From Goleter apudmare HA4340-LM2 (lineage in GTDB: Bacteria > Cyanobacteriota > Cyanobacteriia > Cyanobacteriales > Nostocaceae): a stretch of DNA of 64,000 bases. The position numbers and the translations under genes are program-made. Location of the stretch: assembly GCA_019359495.1 (NCBI GenBank), contig JAHHHF010000099.1, positions 17,036 through 81,035 of the forward strand. Direction: 5' to 3'. Shown one piece after another: positions 18,942-27,800 of this stretch. The notes under the pieces are model-generated. The model saw only the letters and a program-made list of their open reading frames with translations, did not search any database and was not told where the DNA came from. Each line of letters opens with the position of its first letter. Within the stretch, counting starts at the first letter, position 1.

Positions 18942-19317
18942 TTATTCCGACATTCTTCCCTTGATTAACAGATATATAGAACCAGGTAGCCAGAGAGTAA
19001 AAATTAATCCTAAGCGCGCAACAATTCCTAGCCAACCAAATTCCGGATGACGGAAGCTGTCAAATATCGAAAATATACAACCTGCGATACCAATTACACC
19101 AATCAACCGTAATGTAACTGGATGACTTTGTGGAAACCAACAAGCGATCGCAATTACAACACATAATCCTACTGTAGGACTAGTATAGGACTCATATTTG
19201 ATTTTTGAAAAAAACTCAGTATACGTAACATTGTTTGTTCTCTGTTGCCTATTGCCTACCCTCACGAGTTGTTCATGAATCAAATCGGATTCCTTTATGC
19301 TGCAGGCAGCATAACAT
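18942..19317 (-). pseudogene. Small membrane protein gene split by a TIR element
   Basis: On the minus strand, GLCVVIAIACW through LWLPGSIYLLIKGRMSE reads as a two- or three-helix membrane protein and ends at TAA 18942. Its upstream part is interrupted by the element at 19184-19297. Taking out the element plus one TA gives an ORF of 87 codons plus stop from ATG 19317 (MLCCLQHTSPTVGL). With the element present, that start runs into TGA after 14 codons, and the only remaining long frame has an N terminus made of element DNA. I do not recognise the family; function is probably lost. Confidence 0.55.
19184..19297. mobile_element. TATAGGA-type TIR element (114 bp) inside a gene
   Basis: Left end TATAGGACTCATATTTGATT, right end AATCAAATCGGATTCCTTTA, about 20 bases of imperfect inverted repeat, TA on both sides. 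The centre has ATTGCC-type heptamers. It has no coding capacity for a transposase. Sister copies lie at 26752 and 38225. Confidence 0.78.
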
Positions 19318-19396
19318 AATTATGTATCTCTTAAGGTAGAAGAAATAGCAAAATGCAATTCATAACCTAGTAGTTAGTATTTCGCTAGATGCATAT

Positions 19397-19672
19397 ATGA
19401 ATATTATTGCGTGGATAATTCTTGGACTGATTGCTGGAGCGATCGCTAAAGCTATTTATCCTGGTCGTCAGGGTGGCGGAATTGTGGCAACTATGGTTTT
19501 AGGACTCATCGGTGCTGTTATTGGAGGATTTTTAGCAACTCTCTTAGAAACAGGAAGACTACAACTCACTGCGGCAACTCTGAGTATTCCCGGACTAATT
19601 ATTGCAGTTATTGGTGCAATAATTGCCATTTTTCTCTGGGGATTAATAACTGGCGGTAGTACCAGTTATTAA
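19397..19672 (+). CDS. GlsB/YeaQ/YmgE-family stress membrane protein
   Basis: A 91-residue protein with three hydrophobic segments. The motif MNIIAWIILGLIAGAIAKAI with glycine zippers and later GGGIVATMVLGLIGAVIGGFL is diagnostic for the transglycosylase-associated family (PF04226). The biochemical role is unknown; relatives are stress-induced inner-membrane proteins. It opens a stress-gene block whose other members are on the minus strand. A terminator-like hairpin follows at 19745. Confidence 0.88.
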   Translation: MNIIAWIILGLIAGAIAKAIYPGRQGGGIVATMVLGLIGAVIGGFLATLLETGRLQLTAATLSIPGLIIAVIGAIIAIFLWGLITGGSTSY

Positions 19673-19744
19673 TTAAAAATTAATAAAAATAATGGGGAAA
19701 ACCAGTTGTTAGAAACTGATATTGGTGCAGGAAAAGTCAATAAA

Positions 19745-19777
19745 AATACTCCACTTATTTCAAGATAGTGGAGTATT
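19745..19777 (-). terminator. Hairpin between the converging GlsB and CsbD genes
   Basis: An 11-base perfect stem (AATACTCCACT and AGTGGAGTATT) with an 11-base loop. Read on the minus strand it is followed by TTTTTATT, so it suits the end of the CsbD gene and may serve both. Confidence 0.7.
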
Positions 19778-19848
19778 CAAACTCAACTAGATTCGCCTAA
19801 ATTATTCTCAAATGCTAAACTAAGTAAAGCATTTGTTCAACAGTGGAA

Positions 19849-20031
19849 CTATTCTAAAATCTTTTTTACTTCATCCTTGATATTTTCTGTAGTGTGAGTA
19901 ATTTGCGCGTCAGCTTGCTTGGCTTTACCTTCAGCTTTATCTGATGGATTGCCAGTTACTTCACCAATTACCTCTTGTAACTTACCTTCAATATTTTTTG
20001 CAGTTGCTTCTACTCTTTTTTCAATGCTCAT
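19849..20031 (-). CDS. CsbD-family stress protein
   Basis: A 60-residue hydrophilic, helix-prone protein. NIEGKLQEVIGEVTGNPSDK followed by AEGKAKQ is the CsbD signature (PF05532), a sigma-B-type general stress protein in Bacillus; its molecular function is unknown. It is full length. It lies in a block with Dps and a ChaB-fusion protein, which suggests salt, cold or oxidative-stress induction. Confidence 0.88.
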   Translation of the reverse strand: MSIEKRVEATAKNIEGKLQEVIGEVTGNPSDKAEGKAKQADAQITHTTENIKDEVKKILE

Positions 20032-20204
20032 AGTCTTAATTTCACCTGTAGTTTAATTGAATTACAAAAACGATTTTATAATTTTGTACTATTTAATATA
20101 TCTAGCATTAGATAGGTTATCAATTTTAAAAAACTTAACTTAAGATAGATGCAAATAGTCTAAAGATATTTAAAATATCAGAAATTAAGTGAAAAAGAAA
20201 AATA

Positions 20205-20252
20205 AGATCCCCGACTTCTATTCTACTGGTATCTACAAGGAGTCGGGGATCT
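20205..20252 (-). terminator. GC-rich hairpin after the ChaB-fusion gene
   Basis: A 12-base perfect stem AGATCCCCGACT / AGTCGGGGATCT with a 24-base loop. On the minus strand it is followed by TATTTTTCTTTTT, a good intrinsic terminator for the gene ending at 20276. Its sequence is also a dispersed repeat in Nostoc genomes. Confidence 0.72.
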
Positions 20253-20275
20253 GAACTTTAGGACTTAAAATGGTA

Positions 20276-21043
20276 TCAGACGTTTACCTTAACTTTCGAC
20301 CAAACACCATTTTCATCTTCATCAAATTGTTGCCGAACAGCCTCCCAAGCAGCTTGTTCAGCTGTGAATTCATCGCTGGTTTCATCTAGTACAGCGTTAT
20401 AGCGCTCTATGAAAGTACGTTGAGCTTCCCCAGAAAGATGAGCGCGAACTTCTGGAGACAGATCATCTGGACTATTGCAAGGGCCAGGACAAGGGTGAGC
20501 TAAAGTTTTCTCAGTAGTGTGAATTTCTTCACCACCAGAACTTTCCAGCAGTAGTTGAAATTCCCCAACGCGATCGCTGGGAACCTCTGCCATCAATAAA
20601 AACTCTCCAGCTTGCAAGCGAGTTTGATAGACAGCTGCTTGATCCTCTGGCATTCCCAAAGCAGTAAAAACCGATACTAAACCGGCACCAGCACTCCCGG
20701 CGATCGCACCAGTAGCTGCTCCCAGTAACACTGCACTGATCGGGCCTGCGGCTACAATTGCACCCACAAAGGGAATGAACAGCACCCCAACACCCGTAAG
20801 TAAGCTTAAGAAGGAGCCAAACAAGGAACCAAAAATTGCCCCTGTTTTTAAACCTCCTAAAATTACATCTTTCTTAGTAATGAAACCAGAAATTCGTGTC
20901 TCTGACTGAAAGTTTTTGCCCAAAACCGAAATATGATCCCTAGGCACACCCCTATCTAGTAAACGTCGAATCACATCATCAACTTGCTTCTGTTCTCTAA
21001 ATACAGCTGAGATAGTACGCTCTGCTTGATATATTTCTGCCAC
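20276..21043 (-). CDS. General stress protein (YflT-like) fused to ChaB domain
   Basis: 255 residues. The first 50 ([27 protein letters not shown]) match the general stress protein domain (YflT/GsiB type). Residues about 65-140 form a long glycine-zipper membrane hairpin ([20 protein letters not shown]). The C-terminal 60 residues ([19 protein letters not shown] through WSKVKV) match ChaB. Similar proteins in Nostoc are described as low-temperature- or stress-induced; I recall that from the group and did not check it. It likely spans or coats the membrane. A terminator follows the gene. Confidence 0.75.
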   Translation of the reverse strand: MAEIYQAERTISAVFREQKQVDDVIRRLLDRGVPRDHISVLGKNFQSETRISGFITKKDVILGGLKTGAIFGSLFGSFLSLLTGVGVLFIPFVGAIVAAGPISAVLLGAATGAIAGSAGAGLVSVFTALGMPEDQAAVYQTRLQAGEFLLMAEVPSDRVGEFQLLLESSGGEEIHTTEKTLAHPCPGPCNSPDDLSPEVRAHLSGEAQRTFIERYNAVLDETSDEFTAEQAAWEAVRQQFDEDENGVWSKVKVNV

Positions 21044-21140
21044 TTACATACTCCTTAAATTGTGCTTTCTTATTTCGTAGGATAGGCATTGCCCACCTAC
21101 CCTAATTGAGGAGGTGCAAAATATTAGTTAGACTACTTAG

Positions 21141-21689
21141 CTACACACCTACAGGAGTTTGAGCCTCTTCTGTCGGCTGTCTACCATCTGGTTCTATTGC
21201 TTGCCCTTCAATAAATGAACGCAGCATCCAAGCCATGTCCTCATGTTCTTCCATTAGTCCAGTCAAAAAGTCAGCAGTTCCTTGATCATGGAATTGCTCG
21301 CCAGACTGATCCACATGCTCTCTTAAGTTGCGAATAATCTGCTCGTGATCTTCCACCAACCGAGCTACCATTCCTGTTGCTGATGGCACATCCCCAGCAT
21401 GTTCCCTGAGAGTCGCAACATTCAGAAATCCCTCCATTGTGCCAATAGGGTAACCACCTAATGCACGAACTCTCTCAGCCAAAGCATCAATATTTTCAGT
21501 CAGTTTTTCGTAATGTTCTTCCCAAAGCTCATGCAGAGAGCGAAACTGCGGGCCGACTACGTCCCAGTGGTATTTTTTAGTTTTCACTAATAGCAGATAG
21601 GAATCTGCTAAATCTTGATTTAAAAGACTAATTACACCTTGACGTTGCTCTTCTGACAAACCAATGTTGATTCTAGGCATTGTTTTCAT
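21141..21689 (-). CDS. dps: Dps-family DNA-protection / ferritin-like protein
   Basis: A 182-residue four-helix ferritin fold. The ferroxidase ligands are visible in KKYHWDVVGPQFRSLHELWEEHYEKL split as HWDVVGPQF and HELWEEHYEKL; RALGGYP follows as in Dps. It should assemble as a dodecamer, oxidise and store iron, and guard DNA from peroxide. The C-terminal tail is acidic rather than Lys-rich, so DNA binding may be weak. Start MKTMPRINIG at 21689; MPRINIG at 21680 is also possible. Cyanobacteria of this group carry several Dps paralogs. Confidence 0.9.
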   Translation of the reverse strand: MKTMPRINIGLSEEQRQGVISLLNQDLADSYLLLVKTKKYHWDVVGPQFRSLHELWEEHYEKLTENIDALAERVRALGGYPIGTMEGFLNVATLREHAGDVPSATGMVARLVEDHEQIIRNLREHVDQSGEQFHDQGTADFLTGLMEEHEDMAWMLRSFIEGQAIEPDGRQPTEEAQTPVGV

Positions 21690-22081
21690 TCCCTAAACGA
21701 ACTTATTTATTAACTTCCCAAATTCAATCATGAATCAACATCAGCCCAAGGAAAGATAGTGAAGGTGTAATAATTCTTCTGGAGACGAGTATGTTTATCT
21801 ACTAATAGACAGTTGTCGAATAATACTAGCATTTGGATTTTAATTTTTAACTTTAAAAAAATAAGGTTTTTATGGGTTTAGTTAGTATTTTATATTCAAA
21901 ATATTTTTGTTTTATCAAAATATATGAGCAGACATCTTGAATATGATAAATAATCAAGATGTCTCATGCCAAATGTCAGATAACTTGGAGCACTAATGTC
22001 AGTATGGGGATGGAGTAACAAAGTTAAGATATTAACGTTTAACGATTACTTTAACCCCTGATTGATAATCATCCTTACCCC
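21690..22081. other. Intergenic region upstream of dps
   Basis: 392 bases, very AT-rich, no gene or hairpin of note. It should carry the dps promoter. ATATATGAG and AATCAAGATGTCTC near 21923-21965 are the most structured stretches; I see no clear iron or peroxide operator. Confidence 0.5.
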
Positions 22082-22441
22082 TTAATTATTACCTGTCACT
22101 TTCTCCAAAAAGTTTTTTACGTTTTCTTCAACTGAAGTTGCACTTTGTGAATTTTCAGGACGTTTTTGTTTATCAATGTCAGCATCTCCCTGAACTTCAT
22201 TGAGTCCTTTGTTAGATTCCTCTTGCACCTTACTCAGTCCAGGTGGTGCTGACTTAGCGATTTCGTCAGTTTTACGCTGAATTTCTAGCAGTTGTGCAGG
22301 TCCTTCCCTGGTATCACTTTGGTAACTCTCAATTGCAAAAGCGGGGGAAGTACTAGACAAAAATAGTAAAGTACAGGTAAAAGCTACCATTAAAAACCGT
22401 ACTCGACGCAAGATAGATTGGAAAAAAGCATTAACCTTCAT
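22082..22441 (-). CDS. Small secreted stress-associated protein
   Basis: 119 residues with a clear signal peptide (FLMVAFTCTLLFLSSTSPAFA, cut after AFA near residue 36) and a charged, helix-prone mature part ending NVKNFLEKVTGNN. I do not know a defined domain. Its place next to Dps and ChaB/CsbD genes, and its resemblance to proteins called low-temperature-induced in Nostoc, suggest a periplasmic stress role; this is inference. Confidence 0.6.
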   Translation of the reverse strand: MKVNAFFQSILRRVRFLMVAFTCTLLFLSSTSPAFAIESYQSDTREGPAQLLEIQRKTDEIAKSAPPGLSKVQEESNKGLNEVQGDADIDKQKRPENSQSATSVEENVKNFLEKVTGNN

Positions 22442-23204
22442 TTGAAACCCTCACTAACAGCATTAACAATGTAGAACTTATGAGAGGAAAAACAAGCGTA
22501 TCCTTGATTCATTAAACATCAAAGTTGTCAAGTTTTTCTTCCTTCAATAAAGTTCCTATTAAATGAACCTTTGGGAAAACAAATAGCCTTTGGTAGTTAC
22601 ATTGAATTTATGAACATTAATAAGCTAATCTAATATTCATAGTTCCGCAAACACATTAGGCTTAGTATGTAATTATGTTCTGCATTTTAGGTTCGTCTAG
22701 TCTATTTTTACTTTGAAGTTAATGATGCCCGAATCGACCTAGAGAGTGAGGTTTTACATGTCTTGATTTTTTAATAAAATATCTCTTTAGATAGTTTAAG
22801 ATAGTTACATTTTGACAGGTTCATTACGCTCATATATATGACCTGTAGTAATTAATTTACTTCATTGCCATTAAGTTATTGATGATTCAGTATTTGTCGT
22901 GGACTCATATTTTATTTTTGAAAAAACCTAGTTTTAAAGGGTTTGATGCGTTATAAAGTCATAACGCACCCTACAAATACTTAATTTCTGAAGGAAATTA
23001 AACCGGATTCCTGTATTCCAGTTCCGTATCAGCCAAATATTTTTTGAAAAAAATACATTTTGATATGAAATGCTACTGTTGTTTAACCAGATTTTTTTGT
23101 TTATAAATAGTTTGTTTATGCTACTTTACTTCTCTTTATAACAGGAGGTAATCATCTAAAACTTAATGTTTTTTTAGTTGTTCAGATAGGTAATTCATGT
23201 CAGA
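22442..23204. other. Intergenic region with a degenerate TIR element
   Basis: 763 bases without a gene. It holds the decayed element at 22900-23015 and otherwise AT-rich unique DNA. Two divergent promoters are expected, one for each flanking gene. GGAGGT at 23144 lies too far from ATG 23205 to be its ribosome site. Confidence 0.5.
22900..23015. mobile_element. Degenerate TATAGGA-type TIR element
   Basis: Left end GGACTCATATTTTATTTTTG and right end TTAAACCGGATTCCTGTA match the family with several changes. Its centre differs from the other copies: it has GATGCGTTATAAAGTCATAA instead of heptamers, so another repeat has replaced or inserted into the middle. Confidence 0.6.
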
Positions 23205-23993
23205 ATGAATCGTGATTTATTAAGGGCTACTTTTGATTTACTCAGTGCCCTGTTGTTAATGTTGTTTGGTACTCTTGCAATTGGTGTACCCACTATCAAA
23301 TTAGTTTATGGCAGTGTAGAGTCTATTTCAGGATTTAACGCCTCATATTCTGGCAGACTCAATACTCTATTTGCCAATAACTCTTCGGTGGGAGTGCTAG
23401 CTATTTGTGTGGCTGAAGGAAATTGTCGGGCTGATGGGAGGAAAACCAGGAACTATCTTAGCAACCTTGATCCGGGTAATGGCGTGATCAATAGAGGTTG
23501 GTGTTCGGATCAAGGAAGAGGTGGTACTAATCTGCAAAAAGCAGATGCTGGATGTCTGCGGCGCACACAAAGCCGCATCCCTCGCCTGGTGCAGAGAATG
23601 CAGCGAGTAGGGCTAAACCCTGAACATTATGTAGAAGCATTTGTGAATGCGGCTGATTTGTGGAACCAAGCATCTCCGAGAGTTAGTGACGCTTTTCCTA
23701 ATGCTTATCGCATCGCCCTTACACAGGGATTTCAGGGACAAGAGGCTATTTTGTGGGCGCGAGTAGAGGCTTTTCGTGATTATTCAGGAAACCTTTCAGC
23801 CGGTAATATCAATCTGAAGAGAGGTGTGTATAGAGGTTTGTTTGGTATTTGTGCAAACCGACGCAACACTTATTACCGAAGTCGGTTAAAAGCTTATCCT
23901 CTGATGTCAGAACGCTGGCGTTGGTCTTGCATAGCTTTGGATCAAAAAAGACGGGTGCAAGCTATTAAAAGTGTTTTCACCAAGACTTCTTGA
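23205..23993 (+). CDS. Membrane-anchored lysozyme-like hypothetical protein
   Basis: 262 residues with one N-terminal membrane segment (LLSALLLMLFGTLAIGVPTI). The middle has ICVAEGNCR, LDPGNGVINRG and GGTNLQKADAGCLRR, which resembles a cyanobacterial domain with a likely catalytic Glu at the start and a DPGNG loop, as in lysozyme-fold proteins (typical members read AE-x-GxTDPGNG). If so it would act on peptidoglycan in the periplasm. It has six Cys residues, which could form disulfides. The link to lysozyme is by motif memory only. Confidence 0.5.
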   Translation: MNRDLLRATFDLLSALLLMLFGTLAIGVPTIKLVYGSVESISGFNASYSGRLNTLFANNSSVGVLAICVAEGNCRADGRKTRNYLSNLDPGNGVINRGWCSDQGRGGTNLQKADAGCLRRTQSRIPRLVQRMQRVGLNPEHYVEAFVNAADLWNQASPRVSDAFPNAYRIALTQGFQGQEAILWARVEAFRDYSGNLSAGNINLKRGVYRGLFGICANRRNTYYRSRLKAYPLMSERWRWSCIALDQKRRVQAIKSVFTKTS

Positions 23994-24134
23994 TTCAATT
24001 TCATAATGATGTCATTGTGATAACAACCAAAAATGCACAGAGATTTTGAAATCAATCTCTGTGTATTTCCATATATAAAATCGAAGCTTTTAGTTAATAC
24101 CGTTGATATTGTTTCACAGGCAACACCTGACTAC

Positions 24135-24254
24135 TATAGCAATCCTAAATGATTTGTAAAATCTTACATGTAGGGTTGTTGACTGTTAACCGTTGACAGT
24201 CAACAGTCAACAGCCAAAACCGATATTTTTCACAACTGAAATAGGATTGCTATA
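24135..24254. mobile_element. TATAGCAATCC-type TIR element (120 bp)
   Basis: Perfect 13-base inverted ends TATAGCAATCCTA, extending imperfectly to about 30 bases (ATTTGTAAAA against GTTGTGAAAA). The centre is an array of GTTGACA/GTCAACA heptamers (24177-24216), which itself folds as a hairpin. TA is part of the ends, as expected for a TA target. No coding capacity. Confidence 0.75.
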
Positions 24255-24362
24255 TTAGTCTCAGAGTTGTTTAACATCATAGTCTCAGCAACTGTACCGA
24301 AGGTTGTACAACCACCATCTTTACCGACATATTGCTTTTGGCTGGTGATGGAACCGAGTAGT

Positions 24363-24396
24363 GTGAGCGAGACGCTCACGCGGGCATCTTGCCCGC
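24363..24396. repeat. Twin hairpin repeat
   Basis: GTGAGCG-AGA-CGCTCAC (24363-24379) directly abuts GCGGGC-ATCTT-GCCCGC (24380-24396). An outer GATGGA/TCCATC pair may close both. This kind of double hairpin is a dispersed Nostoc repeat. Confidence 0.65.
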
Positions 24397-24842
24397 ACTA
24401 CAGTCCATCATTTTTATCCTGACAGACTAATAGTAGCCATGATTGAATCTCCTTGATTAATTAGTGGAAAAGTTTGAGTAATGTCTGCTTTTGAGCAAAG
24501 CAATGCTGGACATGTCTTGCATTTACAAGTCAGTCAGTGAATTGCTGCACTCGCTGCGATTGAACGCAGATATAATGCTTGGGGTGAATGGTTGTGTCCT
24601 GTTTGTCTGGTGCGAGTGCATCCGTTTCTCAGGACTCCTATACTGTATGGGTTAATTGCCGCAGGGTCGATAAGGATAACTTAAGGAAAGTTAAGGAACT
24701 GTGGCGTTGCTAAATTAAGGTATTAATTCTCTGTATCAGCCTCTGTCATGAGAGACTAGGTTATTGAGTCTACAATTTGCTAAACTCCAACTTCTGGAGC
24801 GCAAATAAACACAAATTGAGCATTGGGCGGAGGGGTCGCAAA
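24397..24842. other. Intergenic stretch with a possible gene remnant
   Basis: From ATG 24481 a plus-strand frame reads MSAFEQSNAGHVLHLQVSQ, a stop, then IAALAAIERRYNAWGEWLCP and further to about 24680. It may be a dead gene; I do not recognise it. The remainder is spacer before the DUF4336 gene. Confidence 0.3.
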
Positions 24843-26075
24843 GTGACTCAGAATCAACACAAAGCAACAGCAGCATCTATTAATCCGAGGGATTTTTCCT
24901 GGCCCTTTTGGTTCATTTTGCCAATTTACCCGTATGGGAAGCGGCGCACAATTCGCCAGGAAGTGGTGAAGGACACAATCTGGACTTTTGACCAACTGCA
25001 AGGCATCTTGTATGTTGTGGTACCGATTCGGATGACTGTTGTGAAGTTAGAAGCGGGTGGACTTCTTGTTTATGCACCTGTTGCACCCACCCCAGAATGT
25101 ATCCGCCTAGTCAATGAGTTAGTTGCAGAGCATGGGAATGTTAAATACATCATTTTGCCCACTATCTCAGGGCTAGAACACAAAGTTTTTGTCGGCCCTT
25201 TTGCGAGAAACTTTCCCGACGCACAGATATTTGTAGCACCTCATCAGTGGAGTTTCCCCTTAAATTTGCCATTGAGTTGGCTGGGTTTACCCCCTAAACG
25301 GACTCAAATACTCCCAGAAGACAGTAGCAAAGCACCCTTTGCTGATGAGTTTGATTACGCAATGCTGGGGCCCATAGACCTGGGGCCGGGTAGCTTTGCC
25401 GAAGTGGTATTTTTGCATAAGCGATCGCATACACTATTGGTAACGGACTCGGTGCTGTCAGTACCAGCAGATCCACCTGCGATCGTGCAGTTAGATCCAT
25501 ACCCCTTACTATTCCACGCCAAGGATAATGCCTTTGATATAGTGGCAGATCATCAGGCAAACCGTCGCAAAGGATGGCAGCGCATCTCACTGTTTGCTTT
25601 ATACTTCCAGCCCAGTGCGCTAGATATCATCGGATTGGGTCAATTGTTTCGTGATGCCCTCAAAGCACCAGAGCGTTCATATAAAGCTTATTTTGGCTTG
25701 TTCCCCTTCCAATGGCAACGAGATTGGCAACGGTCATTTGATGCGCTGCGGGGTAATGGTCGTTTGTTTGTCGCCCCAATTTTACAAACACTCATCCTCA
25801 ACCGCGCCCCCCAAGCCACCCTTAACTGGGCCCAAAAAGTGGCGAGTTGGGATTTCCAGTGGATTATTCCCTGTCATTTTGACTCACCAATTAAAGCAAC
25901 GCCACGAGAGTTTAGACAAGCATTCTCATTTTTAGAAAAGCAGCCTGCTGTTAGTGCAGGTTTATTTGAAAGTAGCACCTATCCTTTACCCGAAGAGGAT
26001 TTTAAAATACTTAGGGAAATTGATGCGGGTTTAAATAAGAGTGGAATTGTCCCCCCAGCGAAGGAGAAGGTTTAG
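24843..26075 (+). CDS. DUF4336 domain-containing protein
   Basis: 410 residues from GTG 24843 (MTQNQHKATAAS); the frame extends to TTG 24777 but the added 22 residues look random. Key stretches are IWTFDQLQGILYVVVPIRMT, GLLVYAPVAPTPECI, and IILPTISGLEHKVFVGPFAR, which are typical of DUF4336, a metallo-beta-lactamase-like fold. The HxH core appears reduced (GLEHK), and late residues WIIPCHFDSPIKATPREF provide another His. The family is common in cyanobacteria and plants; its role is not known. No partner gene is obvious. Confidence 0.72.
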   Translation: MTQNQHKATAASINPRDFSWPFWFILPIYPYGKRRTIRQEVVKDTIWTFDQLQGILYVVVPIRMTVVKLEAGGLLVYAPVAPTPECIRLVNELVAEHGNVKYIILPTISGLEHKVFVGPFARNFPDAQIFVAPHQWSFPLNLPLSWLGLPPKRTQILPEDSSKAPFADEFDYAMLGPIDLGPGSFAEVVFLHKRSHTLLVTDSVLSVPADPPAIVQLDPYPLLFHAKDNAFDIVADHQANRRKGWQRISLFALYFQPSALDIIGLGQLFRDALKAPERSYKAYFGLFPFQWQRDWQRSFDALRGNGRLFVAPILQTLILNRAPQATLNWAQKVASWDFQWIIPCHFDSPIKATPREFRQAFSFLEKQPAVSAGLFESSTYPLPEEDFKILREIDAGLNKSGIVPPAKEKV

Positions 26076-26267
26076 GTAATGGCGTCGCCCCTAATTGGTG
26101 TTGACAGCCACAAAAGTGCGATCGCTTCTCCACTAATCTAAATATCTAGAACTAACTCGTTGCCCTGAGAGATTCCCCACTTCTACAGATGGATTCTCTG
26201 ATTGTTGTGGCTGCACTACCATTACTCATCAACTTGTACCAGCCGCTTCAACACTTTTTTTGTATTT

Positions 26268-26720
26268 ATGCGTCGCCCACTCACCTATGCTTTGCTGCTT
26301 TTACTTTCACTGAGTATTGTGACAACATTGTGGCCTGTAGATGGTTCTTATTGCAACTCAGAAGCCTTTTTGACATCACAAACTCAAAAATTCGCCGTAC
26401 AGGCGACTAAGGTTGTTGTAGAGCCTTGGCGTGGAAAACACCACGTCTATGGTATCTTTATGGTTCCCAACAAATATCAACAAACACCATTTTTTGTGTT
26501 GTCTGTTAAAGGTTTTGGTAGTAAATGTTCCAAACCATTTGGTAATAGTCAAAACTATGATGATGTCTTTGCCAAACCGGGAACTCATTTAGTGAGACAC
26601 TACTTGAGGACTCGAACCGCTCTGTGGCTGATGCTGCAAGGTATGTATAACCAAATTAGTGATCAACAAAATTGGATTTTGACCTTCCCGCAAGCAACAG
26701 CTGATCAGGATGTTGGTTGA
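26268..26720 (+). CDS. Secreted hypothetical protein, possibly truncated
   Basis: 150 residues from ATG 26268 (MRRPLTYALLLLLSLSIVTT); signal peptide of about 22-27 residues, cut near PVDGS. The mature part has two Cys and no domain that I recognise. Its last codons lie inside a 26-base sequence found exactly at the end of the M28 peptidase gene on the other strand (38659-38684), so the C terminus may have been replaced. Expression is uncertain. Confidence 0.45.
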   Translation: MRRPLTYALLLLLSLSIVTTLWPVDGSYCNSEAFLTSQTQKFAVQATKVVVEPWRGKHHVYGIFMVPNKYQQTPFFVLSVKGFGSKCSKPFGNSQNYDDVFAKPGTHLVRHYLRTRTALWLMLQGMYNQISDQQNWILTFPQATADQDVG

Positions 26721-26724
26721 GTTT
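26699..26724. repeat. 26-base exact duplicate of 38659-38684
   Basis: AGCTGATCAGGATGTTGGTT and the next six bases GAGTTT are identical at both sites. Here it covers the end of a plus-strand gene; the other copy covers the end of a minus-strand gene. Confidence 0.8.
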
Positions 26725-26751
26725 TCAGTTCTCCAAATCAAAACGGATTGC

Positions 26752-26879
26752 TATAGGACTCATATTTGATTTTTGAAAAAAACTCAGTATCTGTAACATT
26801 GTTTTTTTTCTGTTGCCTGTTGCCTGTTGCCTATTGCCTGCCCTCACGAGTTGTTCATGAATCAAATCGGATTCCTATA
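26752..26879. mobile_element. TATAGGA-type TIR element (128 bp)
   Basis: Ends TATAGGACTCATATTTGATT and AATCAAATCGGATTCCTATA. The centre has TTGCCTG/TTGCCTA heptamers (26811-26842). Apart from heptamer number it is nearly identical to 19184-19297. On its left, GGATTGCTATA is the right terminus of the other element family (24242), so the two families meet here. Confidence 0.8.
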
Positions 26880-26888
26880 TATAAACCA

Positions 26889-27740
26889 TCAATACTGAGG
26901 GTTTGCAGTGAGTAGAGTTTTAAGATAACTTGCTTGCGATCGCTCTTGCATAATTGCAAATCCAGTTTTAGCAATCTGCTTTCTCAAAAGGGGACGCTCA
27001 ATAAAATTTAGACATGTGCTCACCAATTTGTCGTAATCCGCCAATACCAAGCCTGATGATAACGGTACTTCTGCGGACAGATCAGAGCCATGTTCAGAAA
27101 TCACAAACTTTTGATTAGCTAATAAGTAGAATACACGGGCTATTTCAAACACTTTACTAGCATATGCATGGATATTGATAACAATTTTGGCACGACTAAT
27201 AAACTCATCTCTTTCCTGACCATATACACCATGCAGTGCAACAGTTTTTAACCCATGTGCTTGCAGTGATTTGATTATAGATAAACGTTCTTGAGTCAGC
27301 GAACCATAGAATAAAACATCAATATCTTGCTGCTCTTCTGGAACTTGATGGATGCGGGTTAATTGTGGTACATAGCCAATTTGTAAATGGCTGACATTAG
27401 TAATTCCCAGTTTGGCAAGTTGTACAATATTTTGCTGGCTGTAATCCCAGAGACGATGTTGGCTAAATAATTTTAATAGCTCCGGAGTTAGCCAAGGTGA
27501 ACCTGGATGAATCTGTTCTAGGTTATAGATAATAGCATTGGTAGGGAGAATGATTTGGGAAAAAGGGATAAGATTTGCACCGAGAATGATTAATTGTCTG
27601 TCAGGTACATTTGTTTCTGTAGATAAAACAGAATCATGACCTAATTCTATTAAACCGTAGTGAATACTCTCTCCCACTTCTTGAAAGGCTGCACTATGAG
27701 AATAGTTTGGGGGATTGATAATAGAGACAGAAAATTTCAT
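26889..27740 (-). CDS. Glycosyltransferase-like protein (GT-B C-terminal half)
   Basis: 283 residues from ATG 27740 (MKFSVSIINPPNYSHSAAF); 12 codons further upstream are in frame but unlikely. DIDVLFYGSLTQERLSIIKS and IVINIHAYASKVFEIARVFY resemble CgeB/DUF3880-type GT-B proteins, whose donor site lies in the latter motif. It lies 60 bases downstream of the OGT-like gene on the same strand, so the two are probably co-transcribed and may modify the same protein. Family assignment is by motif only. Confidence 0.6.
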   Translation of the reverse strand: MKFSVSIINPPNYSHSAAFQEVGESIHYGLIELGHDSVLSTETNVPDRQLIILGANLIPFSQIILPTNAIIYNLEQIHPGSPWLTPELLKLFSQHRLWDYSQQNIVQLAKLGITNVSHLQIGYVPQLTRIHQVPEEQQDIDVLFYGSLTQERLSIIKSLQAHGLKTVALHGVYGQERDEFISRAKIVINIHAYASKVFEIARVFYLLANQKFVISEHGSDLSAEVPLSSGLVLADYDKLVSTCLNFIERPLLRKQIAKTGFAIMQERSQASYLKTLLTANPQY

Positions 27741-27800
27741 GAATCTTGTTTTTTTATTAAGTGTAGGGCGGTCCATTACCTACCCTGGTAATTTGATTAA

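Noticed and set aside
18787..19050. 87-residue plus-strand ORF
   Set aside because: It covers repeat DNA and the antisense of the broken membrane gene; composition is not protein-like.
25294..25590. 98-residue minus-strand ORF within the DUF4336 gene
   Set aside because: Antisense shadow without start signals.
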